DNA from: Chamaecrista fasciculata
Taxonomy: Eukaryota > Streptophyta > Magnoliopsida > Fabales > Fabaceae
Direction of reading: 5' to 3'
DNA length: 64,000 bases
NCBI GenBank assembly: GCA_003254925.1
Contig: QANZ01027579.1
Coordinates: forward strand, 116,391 to 180,390
Both the position numbers and the translations under genes were made by a program. Numbering within the stretch: the first letter of the stretch is position 1; the number at the start of each line of letters is the position of its first letter. The notes under the pieces were generated by a model. The model worked only from the letters and a program-made list of their open reading frames with translations, did no database searches and had not been told where the DNA came from. Shown in pieces: positions 1 to 12,100 of the stretch.

Positions 1-991
1 TGGATGTTTCTAGAATTGTTTGGCTGTAGGTTGATATTTCTAAGACAAATAGGAACAAGCAAAGGTGTACAATTAGCATAAAAGAAAATAAGAAAAACGT
101 AATCTGGAATGTTTCCACCATTATTCTGGAAGATTTATTTCTGTTGATGGAAGTTTAAGGATGCTTCAACCTGAGAATGAGATCCTAGCATTCTATTAAG
201 CTTGAGATTTGAGAAGTTTGTAGTTTTAGGTTATGCCAAGTTACCTCTGCCTTAGTGGTCCTTGAATGCACATTTTTCTTTTATTTGTCCTATTATTTGG
301 ATCTCATTGAGCATGATATGATAATTAGAGCTGTAAAGCACTTTACCTTTTCTTTTATTTAGACTTTTGTAACGTGATCCTTTTTTTTTCTTTCCCTTGT
401 ATGCTCATTTTTGTTGGAACTATATGTTCTTAACTAGAGCCAATTTGTAGGTAAAAGCCTATAGATTTTTTTGAAAAACCTATCTTGTTAGGGCTAAAAG
501 GAGAATTCCCAACACAACGGATGCTACACTTTTTATTTAATTTACACTATTTTGTTGGACTTCTTAGTGTTATCCAAGAGGGATGCTTACTCTCTTTTTA
601 TCTTGGTTTTGGTTGTAGTATTTGTGCCTAGTGGTTGCTTAATTGTCGGGTAAACCTATTATTTAATCCCTAAACTTGTCTTAAAACTACAATTTAGTCT
701 CTGAATATTGAAAAATGTTTTTTGGCTCTAATTTTATTACAAATGTTAATTATTTAGTCGTGGAAACGTTGTCTATAGGGATCAAATAGTTGATGTTTAT
801 AAAAACTTAAGAATCAAAAAGTGTGTTTACTATATTTAGAGACTAAACTGTAGTTTCGAAACAAATTTAAGGATTAAATAAATAAGTTTTCTATAATTGC
901 CACTTCATATGCTTGTTTTGTTCTTGCAATACTAACTCGTTTTAACTTTGCTCTTGCATTACTAACTCATGTTCATTCATATATGATACAG
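1..991. other. Intron-like AT-rich DNA upstream of a probable last exon
   Basis: No coding segment was recognised. If the exon at 992-1083 is real, this stretch is at least part of its upstream intron. It contains the inverted repeat at about 650-895. Confidence 0.4.
650..895. mobile_element. MITE-like inverted repeat
   Basis: The left end (aaacctattatttaatccct followed by a run containing acaatttagtctctg) is matched in reverse complement by the right end (gagactaaactgtag, then aaggattaaataaataagtt). The arms are about 60 bp with a short spacer. A flanking taattg occurs on both sides but the exact target duplication is unclear. No coding capacity. Confidence 0.6.
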
Positions 992-1083
992 CCAATTCTT
1001 TAAAGGCCAAGCGTTGGTTAGACTTAGGACCCCCTTGCCAAACCACATCTACTGACAATTGGATGACCAGATCATGGCATTGA
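992..1083 (+). CDS. Probable last coding exon of an unidentified gene (partial)
   Basis: After a good 3' splice site (gatacag) an open frame of 29 codons runs to a TGA at 1081-1083, entered with two bases completing a split codon. It encodes NSLKAKRWLDLGPP, then CQTTSTDNWMTRSWH. The basic, Trp-rich composition and lack of low-complexity sequence look like a real C terminus, and the codons differ from the AT-rich surroundings. I did not recognise the family. No upstream exon is visible in the window, so the rest of the gene would lie before position 1. It could also be a chance open frame after a cryptic splice site. Confidence 0.4.
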
Positions 1084-2346
1084 AATCATGTAAACCTCAT
1101 TACGAGGAAGCAGCTGAGGTTGGGAGTTTGAAAATATAGTGACGATATATTTGGTTTTGTAGAGCTACTGGTTTTATTAATGTTTGTAGGGTGTTTAACT
1201 TGAGCAAGTGGATAGTTATGCTGAATGTGATCCCCATCCCATCCTTTGACCCCCACGTTATCACTTGATTCTTGGGAAGAAGCACGTTGAAATTTGGATC
1301 GTGACATCATATACATGACTAGATAGTTGCAATGTTCCTCTATTCTTTTTGCTTCGTGTCTTCCTTCTCTCCTTTTTTCTGTGGTTAGTGTTTGCACATC
1401 TGAAATATTCTCCTTTTTTGGGGTCAAAGATTTTTAGCAAATTTGGCACCGAGCTCCAGTTGCTCATGAAAAATGAGGATAGTTACTTGCATTGGGTTTG
1501 TATTTTCTTTGCTTGTAATCTGTTTTGTTAATATCCCAAAAAAAAAAAAGTGAACTTTAGCTAGTTCTTTTGAAGTGTTTATTTTCATTTTATCATTCTA
1601 AAGTTGATTTTTTAATCTTGTAATATTGAGTACAATATCATTTTTCTAAATATGAATTACTAAAGCAAATGCTTTAATATTGAAAGTTTTCTTGTAGAAA
1701 GTTGACTTAATAAAAAAGTTGTATTCAGACTTGAGAGAGGCATACAAAATCTGATGAAAAGTAACATGTGCAGTTAAAAAAGGTAGCTGAAAGCTTGCAG
1801 CAAGAGTTAATTGATTTACTATGGTTGTAATTCAAACAAAAAACAAAGTGATTTAAGCTATGTTGCAAGTGCAACATCTGAGGATTTGCACTAAACCAAA
1901 TCCTAAAGTTCACTAATGATTTCGCTCCTTTCCGTTATAAAAGTTTTTTTTTCTTTTAATAAAAAGCCGACATTCTTTTTCAATTTACTATAGTATGATC
2001 CTCTACAATTGTTTTAATTCATTTGTGCATTTGATAAAGAACACAATTAGCAAAACTTGATTGTAACAAGTAACAACGAATAACAAATAACTTGGAAATG
2101 ATCTCAAGGGGATAATTGTGACAATATTGGAATACCATCCATGGAGAAAAACAATAATCTGTGATCGACAAGCACAAATCAAACAAGCACCCAACCAATA
2201 ACACTATAAGACCAATTGACTCTTAAGCAAACGTTAGTATACAATAAGGATTCGTAAATAGCGACGGTCAAACAAGAAAGACCAAATAGATTCACGTGAT
2301 GCACTGACTCTGCTTCTTTTGAAAATAAAAGACAGTATTTTCACTT
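1084..2346. other. Tail-to-tail intergenic region
   Basis: AT-rich DNA between the probable exon ending at 1083 (+) and the Rab7 stop codon (-). It should hold the two 3' UTRs. Open frames here are short, overlap on both strands and show no recognisable domain. Confidence 0.5.
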
Positions 2347-5300
2347 TCAGCATTCACATCCCGATGACCGTTGTTGACTGCTGTTGCCTACATCAATTGT
2401 GTCCGGCAGGTATCTTGTGAACAAAATCCAAAGAGTGATGTCAGTATTCAGTACCACAGAATATCTTGACAGAAAAAGTATCTTTTTATTCCTCAAACTT
2501 TATATTAATTTTCATTTTTAGACATACATTTGCAGGTATCTTGTGAAAAAAAATCCAAAAACTTTATATTAAACATATACATCAGTTTACAACTATTTAG
2601 ACATTCTAACATGTTCAACATTCAAGACTAATTTTCAAAGCAGCTACAGCATACAGTTGTGCAGAGAACGAGTTAGTAATCGCAGCCAAAAGAAAGGGGA
2701 ACTACAAATTTCATCAGTGGTCCCTCCATTCACACTATAATCTTAATTTGCGCCACTCTAGTAAATAATATCCACTTGCAGATAATAATGGATATTCTCA
2801 TCATACCCTATTTTTATTAGTGGTATAATATTAAGTAATCGAAATTTTCCCCATAATCCTACATATTGTGAACTACAACATCAATAGGACTAAGCTACCT
2901 TCCCTACAAATCAAAACTATCTGAAAATAAGAGAGCATCTGTCACTGTGTATTCCTGTTTCAGACTATTTATGCACATGAAATAAGAAGCACATGTTTAG
3001 AAACTTACATTTCTTCCTCTTCACCACTTTTCAGGGCATCCTTTGCTATGCACTGGAATGCTTCTTCAACATTAATACCTTCCTTGGCGGAAGTTTCAAA
3101 ATATGGGATATTTCCTTTTGATGCACACCAAGCTCGAGCCTTCTTCTCTGAAACCTGCACACAAGAACTTCTTAGTTGAGTGCATCTATTTGGCACTAGG
3201 TGTATGTGTTGAAATTTATGGTTATTATATTATAAATGCATCTGATGTGTGTGTCAAAGAGAGAGCAGTAGGAAGACACCGCAAATTCAAGGTAAAGACA
3301 TACCACTCTACTGCTCCCTCCATCGACATCTATCTTGTTTCCTATAACAACAAAAGGAAAATTCTCTGGATCGGAAGGGCTTGCCTGCCAAATTGAACAC
3401 AGATATTAGTATCTACGAAATCACTACAACATTTGTGATAGTTGCCAAATTTTGAAAAGTCCACAGAAAGTGTTCAAGGAACACAGTCATGCCTGAATAA
3501 GAAATTCCTCCCTCCAGTTGTTAAGATTGTCAAATGATTTCATAGAATTAACATCATATACAAGTACGCAGCAATCAGCACCACGATAGAAAGCAACTCC
3601 TAGGCTTTGGAATCTTTCCTGGCCAGCGGTATCCCAAATCTGAAAAGTTAAATTTAATTAATAAATCAAAAGGCTGAAACATCAATTATTCTAACCATTT
3701 AGAGTAACTTGAAAACTTTTAGAGGAGTCATAATAACAAAATCTACAACAGGACAGGCTCATACCTCTCTACATAAACAGATTAACATATGGGGCATGTC
3801 TTACGATAGAAGAGTAAGATTACATAACAAGCTGAGCTGACACCATTAACCCCACTTTTAGTTTGACATGCCCAAGTCTCCAAAAACCTAGCTCAGTAGC
3901 TCCCAGTATTCCACCATAAAGACAACATTGTAACTCTAAACTCTTAAGAGAGAGATGGATTCAACCACTAGTAATATATGTATCATGAAAATTTTAATTC
4001 TGTATCTCATATACTCACAAGATACTCAATGTCTAAATTGATGAAAACTCCAAATCAATATTATATATACTGTAAATCCTTATTGAGAACACTATGGAAG
4101 CCCTTCATAGGAGTGCTGCATGTCCAAGATCTAATATTTTGAAATGAAAACATTAGGAATAAAAAGGAAAAAAATCTCATATCATAAACCCATTTTCGGA
4201 AAAACCAATAATTAATAGGTTCACTGAAACTAATGGAATGGTAAAATTAAAATGAAGTATTACCAAAGAAACTTGATCCTAGACCCTATGGGGCATACAA
4301 ATTACTCTGGTCATAAGCGCAGAAGACCATGATTAGATCCAAAATCAATATGTACTATAACATCCCTATTGAGAACACTATGGAAGCCCTTCATAGGAGT
4401 GCTGCATGTCCAAGATCTAATATTTTGAAATGAAAACATTAGGAATAAAAAGTAGAAAAACTCATATCATATGATAGGAAAGAGGGCCTTCAGCTACCTA
4501 CAGCTATGCATAAACCAATTTTCAGAAAAACCAAGAATTAATAGGTTCACTGAAACTTCTGGAATGGTAAAATTAAAATGAAGAATGACCAAAGAAACTT
4601 GATCCTAGACCCTACGGGGCATACAAATTACTCTGGTCATATGTGCAAAAGAAAAAACAACCATGATAAGATCCTTTAACGAACTAAAAATCCTAATATT
4701 TTTCCTAAATTTCCAAAAATATCAAGTTAAACCTCATTAAGAAAGTCAAGTCCTAAGAATTCATTTGTTAATTTGGTCTGTAGCATAGCTTGTAAGATGG
4801 AACATCAAATTCATCTAGTTGAGACTTGAGACCATATTCCAGCATACACATTTTGTCCAAAACTTGACACCTTGAGCCTTACTCTCATGGCTCAAGCATT
4901 CAGGTATCTCCGGACATTACAAAAGCAAGCTAAGCATAAAATCAGTACCATTCACAAACCTGTAAGGTGAAAAGCCTATCTTCAAATTGCACCTCTTTGG
5001 TTAAAAAGTCTGCTCCAATGGTTGCTTTGTACTGATTGCTAAACTTCTTATTTACATATCTATATTACTTTTGTCACAGGAAGACATTGACTACGGAAAA
5101 TGTTCCTGAGTTAGATAATACTGTATATTGTATAGATTAACATCAAATATAAGTATAAAGGGTATCAACACAAGCACGGAGGATACTGATTCATCAAAGA
5201 TGTCTTCCCCACCCTGCAAAGCACCAAATTTATTATGTCAAAAAGACATCTAGAAACTTTTTCAATTTCTTATCCACAAATCAACTTCCCTGAATGGAAG

Positions 5301-5771
5301 TATCGTAGCCACTCTTATGGTGATCCAAACATAAGTAAATACACAGGCATTAAAGCAACAGTTCCCTGGAAAAATAGTTCTAAAAAAATGCAGATCTTGT
5401 GTCAAACTAATAGAAAGCTCGCCTCATGTTATAGATCATTTGATAAACTAACTATATCACTCCCTATCCAAAATTGCAGCAGGAAATTAACTGTCAGAAC
5501 AAGCAGGAGGCCAATTCATTAGGCATAATCAAATTGATTGTAGAAATTCAATCAACTGCTACTAAATGAACTCCAAACAGTTCCGTGAGAATTCAATATT
5601 CTTCAAAACCAAAAGGCACTAAGATCCAAAATCACAGAATTGAAAATGAAAAAAAACGCATAGAAAGAAGAGAAGACCAGAAATCAGAATTGAATGAGAG
5701 AGAAGTATAGAGAAGAACCCGCTGTCGCCGAGAATGATGACTTTCAGGAGTGTTCTTCTCCGGGAAGGCAT
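2347..5771 (-). CDS. RABG3: Rab7-type small GTPase (RABG3 class), 7 exons
   Basis: Controls late endosome/prevacuole to vacuole traffic on the vacuolar membrane by GTP cycling. Coding exons, in gene order: 5771-5719, 5213-5187, 5059-4960, 3639-3493, 3384-3304, 3154-3009, 2413-2347. They sum to 621 nt, 206 residues plus stop, the usual plant Rab7 length. Visible motifs: P-loop GDSGVGKTS (about 15-23), effector YKATIGADF, switch [20 protein letters not shown], and a C-terminal CEC for double prenylation. Oddities: exon 2 is only 27 nt; intron 2 has a U12-type donor GTATCCT; intron 4 appears to start with GC (CAG|GCATGA). The start ATG gives the conserved [19 protein letters not shown] terminus. 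A GA/CT microsatellite lies just upstream in the 5' UTR. Confidence 0.93.
2408..2561. repeat. Short duplication around the Rab7 last 3' splice site
   Basis: The segment caggtatcttgtgaa plus an A-rich tail and atccaaa occurs at about 2407-2433 and again at about 2533-2561. The first copy contains the acceptor and first codons of the last exon; the second lies inside the last intron. A small local duplication, possibly giving a decoy acceptor. Confidence 0.6.
4052..4673. repeat. Tandem duplication (about 290 bp) inside Rab7 intron 3
   Basis: Copy 1 (about 4052-4340) and copy 2 (about 4342-4673) share long nearly identical stretches, for example cactatggaagcccttcat and gatcctagaccctacggggc (one base differs in copy 1). 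The offset is 286 bp at the conserved start, with small insertions in copy 2 such as aggaaagagggccttcagc. Both copies are in the intron between exons 3 and 4. Confidence 0.85.
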
Positions 5772-5793
5772 CGTAGTGATGAAAGCGTCGAGA

Positions 5794-5798
<5 letters not shown>

Positions 5799-5838
<40 letters not shown>
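5799..5838. repeat. GA microsatellite in the Rab7 5' UTR
   Basis: About 19 uninterrupted GA units, read as CT in the Rab7 transcript about 30 nt before its start codon. A second CT-rich tract sits at about 5928-5957. CT-rich leaders are common in plant housekeeping genes. Confidence 0.8.
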
Positions 5839-5841
<3 letters not shown>

Positions 5842-6034
5842 GTATCTATGAGAAAGTCGCAGTGAATTATGACGCTTTCGTTCTTCACCAGGTAGGAGCA
5901 ATCTAGTCTAGTATATTCTATATACTCTCTTTCTCTTTCTCTCTCTCTCTCTCTCTAGCACAAGCCTGGACTTACCTGTAACTTGGTAATTTTATGCCTT
6001 CCATATTATTGTTTTCAGTAAATTAATTATTTAA

Positions 6035-6460
6035 GGCTAAAGTGCACTTTTGGTCCCATAACTTTTTTTATTCCAATTTTGGTCCCATAACTTTGGCAAA
6101 GGTCTCAATTTGGTCCCATAATTATTTTTGGCTTCAATTTTGGTCCCATAACTTCTGAAAACATTTCGCCGTTGGTTCCAAACTAATTTCCATTCATCCA
6201 TAACTTCACCCATATTTGCCACGTCTTCATCCAACTTAGTATGTCAGATCATTTTTAACAACAGATAATGAATGGAAATCAGCTTGGGACCAACGGTGAG
6301 ACATTTTCAAAAGTTATGGGACCAAAATTACAACAAAAAAAGTTATGAGACCGAATTGAGACCTTTGCCAAAGTTATGGGACTAAAATTGCAACAAAAAA
6401 AGTTATGGGACCAAATTGAAACCTTTGCCAAAGTTATGAGACCAAAAGTGCACTTTAGCC
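6035..6460. mobile_element. Mutator-type MITE with perfect 9-bp target duplication
   Basis: The ends are ggctaaagtgcacttttggt and its reverse complement. The element is flanked by attatttaa at 6026-6034 and 6461-6469. The long arms contain several variants of a ggtcccataactttggcaaa unit in inverted orientation, so most of the 426 bp can fold on itself. No coding capacity. Same terminal sequence family as 10337, 11341, 30362 and 41387. Confidence 0.88.
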
Positions 6461-6469
6461 ATTATTTAA

Positions 6470-7819
6470 AATTTAAAAGATTTCATTTTTTTAATTTAAA
6501 TTTTAAAATAAATTTATTAAATTTAAGCTAAAATATACGTAGCCTCTTATTTTAAGTCAGAAGCATAACATTCATGAGTTTTAGAAAATGACAGATAAAA
6601 CCTTGATGATAACACAATTACAAATTTTAACTTCATTGCTCAACACCATTAAGAAATTATGTGTTAACTTACTTAAAAGTTGGACCGATATATTTGTCAA
6701 CTTGAAAATTTTAAGAATCCTAAGTAACCAAAGTTGAGAAATAAAAAGATGTGTTTATTAATTTTTAAAACTTAGAATTATTTTATCCATGGCCTAAGTA
6801 AATAAATATCTAATTTTGGAAAAACATATTTGAGTCTTGATGATGGCATATCATTGAAGGCCTGTTTGGAATTACACTCTATATATGAAGTTTTTTTATT
6901 GAACAATTCTATTATGAAGTTATTTAAATATATATGTGATAATTTTAGTAAGTAGGGGGAATATTATAGATATTTTATCTTGTATATTATTTATTATTAA
7001 AAATTTATTTGAATAATTTTATTTAGATAATTATAATTATAAAATGTATATCTTTTTAGTATTGGAATGTTTATGAGAAGCAAAAATCAATTACAAACTC
7101 TATTTTTTCAGGCCAAAAAAACAAAAAATTACAAACTCTATTTTTACGACCACTTGTAAAAGTATATAAAATTATCATGTAACAGAACTCTATTAAGTAT
7201 TACATAAATTTCAATTACTTTTTTAATAATTTATTTTTAAATATATAATTAATTATAGAATACTGGATTTCTATTTATATTAATATTAGGTCCTAAATTA
7301 ATAGTAAAAGATATACATATCACTTAACTTTTAAAATATCGACTACTTATAGGCGTTCTATAAGTGCTCATAGAATCTTAAGGCATGTCCTGACCTTGGT
7401 TAGCTCTCGCAGTCCAACTCACTTGAACTTTTGTCTTAAAAAAAAAGTTAATTAAATTTTACTATTTTTAACTTTATTTTATTATTATAAAAATTTCAAA
7501 TTAATATTTTATTTTAAATATATATATTATACAAATTATATTTGACGTAGATATGAATATGTAAACAGAGTCAAAGGTTCTAAGAAATGGAGCTTTGACA
7601 TTTCCTTTTTTAAACCATCAACAAAACTAGCATTTATCTATTAACTATTAACTAACTCCATCAAAGTACACTCCCACTTCTTTTCTGCATCACACTTTCA
7701 AAACCGTCTCCCTCTAACATATATAGGAGACCCGCCTTTGACACTTGTCAAAGAAAATAGCTTCCAAAATATATCCAAAAGATAAATTTAATTAATTACA
7801 CGATCTAGTTTTGAAAGAT
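6470..7819. other. AT-rich intergenic DNA
   Basis: No gene, RNA or convincing long open frame seen. A lone ggcctgtttggaatt near 6861 resembles one end of a Tourist-type MITE but no partner end was found. Confidence 0.5.
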
Positions 7820-8615
7820 CAAATTAGGTTTATTATGATCCTAAAGTTTCAAAAGTTAATATTGATCTTAGATATTTTTATTTAGTTTCATTTTGGTCCA
7901 AAACTACTAAATATGTTCATATCTCTCTAATTCCAAGTTCGAATGCGAAAAGTCAAGATCTACATTTTGTTTTTAACAAGTATTTTTTCTATCTTATTAG
8001 GGTTGTCAGTAAAATGTGGTTAAATCAGATATCGAAAGTGGGTCATTTGTTTGACCGTCAAACAAACAAAGTTGATAATATATATCTTGTTTCAAGTTTA
8101 AATGCGATGAATTAAAAACTAAAAAAAAAAAAAACTCTCAACGAGTCAATTTTCTATCTAGTTGAGATCATCAAGAGATGAGATCAAATAAGACTCAAAC
8201 GTGTCTTTGGAATCAAAAGTAAAAAATTATGAGAAAGTCATTCGAAATCCACTTTCGACCTCGATTTAAGATCATTTGATGACGGTCCAAATTGGGCAAA
8301 AAATAAATGACTTGTTTTATTCGAACTTGATATGAGAGGGATTTGACCAACTTTACTTGTTTGATTGTGAAACAATTAAGTGGTCTATTTTCATGACTTG
8401 ATTTGACTTTATTTGTCGACGTTTCCAACTGAATAGACTAAGTACTTGTCAAAAGGAACATGTAGATTTAGACTTGTTCCATTCGAACTTGAAACGAGAG
8501 AGAAAAATATGACCACATTTAGTAGTTAAGGATGAAAATAAAACTAAATAATAATATTTATAATCAATATGAAACTTTTAAAATATTTAGGACTAAAATG
8601 AACTAACCAATTTAA
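7820..8615. mobile_element. Long degenerate foldback element
   Basis: The left part (tttagtttcattttggtcc, then aactactaaatatg) is matched in reverse complement near 8530-8600 (catttagtagtt, taggactaaaatgaac). The interior holds the atatctctct, caagttcga and cagttgagatc segments that recur in the elements at 15388, 33149, 44417 and 48530. No intact target duplication was found. Confidence 0.6.
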
Positions 8616-8639
8616 ATATTTAAACTTTTTAATTTATAA

Positions 8640-9193
8640 TAATAAGAATACACATGTATATATACAGTGTGTGCAATTTCCAGAAATGTGATGGGGTTGT
8701 TTGACGTGTGAGTGAGTGACAAGATAAGAGCCACAAACAAAGATGGTTAAGAATAGTAAAATTGGAGTGTGAGAGCTCTAAATTTAGGTGTGTGTTGTAT
8801 GAGATGACTTGGAAAACACGATTTCTCGATCATTTCTCTTTGGCGCACTTTTATTATTTCCATGCTCTTTCTTCTTCATCTTCTTCCTTTGAGAATTCCC
8901 TGCCCAGTGCTCTCTCAGGTACGTTCTTCATTTCTGAATTTCTTCTTTAATTTCCAAAATTAATAACCACTCTCCAATTCTTCTTCCTCTTCCTTCATCT
9001 ATATCCATCCACATTCTTGGATCTTACATTGTCTATACATATATATATATATAGATGTATATATATGTTTGGATTTAATTTGTTTGAAAAAAAAGGATTA
9101 TTATTATTCGAGCAAGGGTTAGGATTCTCCAGATCTGTAACCATCAAATTGATCGATCGGAGAAGCTTCTAATTCGTAATCGTATCGTGATAT
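8640..9193 (+). promoter_or_regulatory. Promoter and 5' UTR region of the PERK gene
   Basis: Contains tatatatac at about 8657 as a possible TATA box, a CT-rich leader (8870-8915), and a likely 5' UTR intron starting at ctctcag|gtacgttc (about 8918) and ending near ctccag (about 9131). Inferred from position and splice signals only. Confidence 0.4.
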
Positions 9194-12100
9194 ATGGCTT
9201 CGAGTCCGGATTCATCATCGGATTCGCCGCCGCCGCCTCCTCCGCCGGATTCCGGCGATTCGTCGTCATCTGGCGATTCACCTTCATCGTCGCCGACGCC
9301 ATCGCCGCCTCCTCCTCCTCCGTCATCACCTCCGCCTTCATCGCCGCCGCCGCAGTCTCCTCCGCCATCATCTCCTCCGCCGTCGTCGCCGCCGCCCCCT
9401 TCGGATAGTGGTTCCGGTGACAACAACAACAACAACAACAATCCGTCACCGCCACCGCCGTCCGATCAAAACAACGGCGGAGACAATAATAATAACAATA
9501 ACTCTTCTCCTTCGCCGCCTCCGCCTTCTAATAACAACGGCGGTGGAAATAACAACAATGCGCCGAGCCCTCCGGCGCCGGCGTCGAATACGCCGGGGGT
9601 GTTCAAAGCTCCGCCGCCGCCGCCGCATCACCGATTGAGTCCGGCGAAATCGACGGGAAGCAATAATGGCGGTGACAGTGGTGGTGGTGGTGGGTCGTCG
9701 TCGAACGTACCAGTGATAGTAGGGGTAGTACTTGGAGCTGGATTGTTGCTTGTTTTGTTTATACTAATCTTCGTCGTGTGTTCGAGGAGGAAGAAGAGAT
9801 CACAGAGTCATATTATTTACTACGCTAACCCCAATGGTATTTTATTAATTCTTTTGCCCAAGCTTTATATAATCTTTATAAAATTAATTTGATTTTCTTG
9901 ATGAAATATAATAATTCTAAATCTATATTTTTTTTTTAAAAAAAAACATCATCTCACCTTTCACAGAAGTTGTTTGATTAAATTTTAGGTTAGAAGTAAT
10001 TGGTCCTTTAAAGTGAGCATGGTTCTTGCTATTTTTTTTTATTCTCTGAAATTTGTTCTCAGATTCAGTTAACTACTTACAATTGAAAATATGAATCACA
10101 CTACACTAGTAAAATATAGTGCATGTATATTTCTAAATTAAGACAATTAGAAGTATATTTATGTATAGAAGAACTAAAGACTCACTTTTAATTTAGAGAA
10201 TAAATGGAGACTCGAGAGTGTCCATTACACATTTTCACTTGAGTGGTTGTTCTACATCCAAATAAAGAAATATATAGTTGGTAGAATTAGAAAAAAAAAA
10301 ATTAACTAAGTGTATGAAATTCATATTTTCTTTAATGTTCAAAGTGCACTTTTGGTGTTATATTTTTTGCTCATGTCTCAGTTTAGCCCTGTATCTTTTT
10401 TAGTTATATTTTTTGTCCCATTTTGATCAAGTGCAAATTGGTCTCATATCTTTTTTATTACAAATTTAGTCTCATATCTTTACAAAAACTTCTATCGTTA
10501 TTCTCACAATGTGGAACCTTTTGTAAAGATATGATGAGATCAATTTTACAACTTTACCAAAAGATATAAAACTAAATTTGTAACCTGACCAAAAGATATA
10601 AGATAAAAAATAAAAAAAAAAAAAAAGATACAAGATTAAATTGAGGCATGAGTAAATGATACAGGACCAAATTGAGACCAAAAGAAAATATATGGAATCG
10701 AAAGTGCAGTTTAACTTTTTTAAGTATGATTGCAGATGAAGACTTTTACAAGCATCCAGCCAAGGGAAACAACAACTACAAAACAGCAGGAGGAGGTGAC
10801 CAGCACGTGATGAACATTCCACCACCTCCCGGAGGAGGCGGCGGCGGCGGCGGTGGTTGGCGAGCACCGGCACCGGCGGCAGGGTTATCATCAGGACCAA
10901 TGCAAAGCGGAGAAATGAGCAGCGCAAGCTACTCAGGGGGACCAATGGGACCACCACCACACCCAACGGTGGCACTTGGGTTCAACAACAAGAGCACCTT
11001 CTCGTTAGAGGAGCTAGCCGCTGCAACCAATGGGTTCGCCCAAGCTAACCTGTTGGGTCAAGGTGGGTTCGGGTACGTGCATAAGGGTGTATTGCCTAAT
11101 GGGAAGGAGATAGCGGTGAAGAGTCTTAAGTCCACAGGAGGACAAGGAGACAAGGAGTTTCAAGCTGAGGTGGATATTATAAGCAGAGTCCATCATCGCC
11201 ATCTTGTTTCGCTTGTGGGGTATTGCCTTCAAGAAGGACAGAGCCTTTTGGTCTATGAATTCGTCCCTAACAACACTATGGAATACCATCTCCACGGTTC
11301 TCTTACTCTCTCATCCATATCTTAATATTCATTTATTTCTGGCTAAACTATAAATTTGCTCCTATATCTTTTACTCAATTTTTAATTTGGTCCCATATCT
11401 TTGGCTTAATTGCATAATCGGTCTTATATCTTTGGGTTAGGTTTAGAAGTGGTCCCATGTCTTTACAAAAAGATCAACTAATGGTTGATCTTTATGCAAA
11501 GATATGGGACTAATTGTGCAACTTGACTAAAAGATGAGACCAAAATTAAGACACTTTGCAAATATATAGAACCAAAACTGCAACAAAAAAAATATAAGAC
11601 CAAATTGGGAACTAAGCAAAAGATATGGACCAAATTTGCACTTTGGCCTTTATCTTTTATAGGACAAATCTTATTTGGTCCTTCATGTATTACCTTTTTT
11701 CTCAAGTTAGTCCTCCTTAAATTTTTTTTCTTAATTTGGTTACTCACAAGTGTTTTCGTTAGCAAAGTTAGTCCCTCCTATTCAATTTTTAACGGGATTG
11801 GTGAAGGGATGCTGTTAAATAATATCTCTCCATCATCATTTAATTTGACACATCATCATTTAACGGTGCTACATCACCAACTCCGCTATAAATTGAATGG
11901 AGAAACTTTGATAACAGAAATATTTGTGAGGGGCCAAATTAAGAAAGAAAATTTAAGGACTAAATTATAAAAGAAGTAATATATGAGGCACTAAAATAGG
12001 GTTTTAGTCTTTTTTATAGATTAAGGATTAGTAGTTGATTATAGAGGACTAACGAATAACTAATTAATGTATTGTTTGTTTTTTATGATTTTAATTTGTG

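Noticed and set aside
5694..5906. Plus-strand frame over the Rab7 first exon with an Arg-Glu run
   Set aside because: The run is the GA microsatellite and the rest is antisense to the conserved Rab7 N terminus.
9144..9455. Long antisense frames across PERK exon 1 (Ala/Glu- and Gly/Asp-rich)
   Set aside because: They are complements of the Pro/Ser codon repeats of the real gene and have no domain or splice support.
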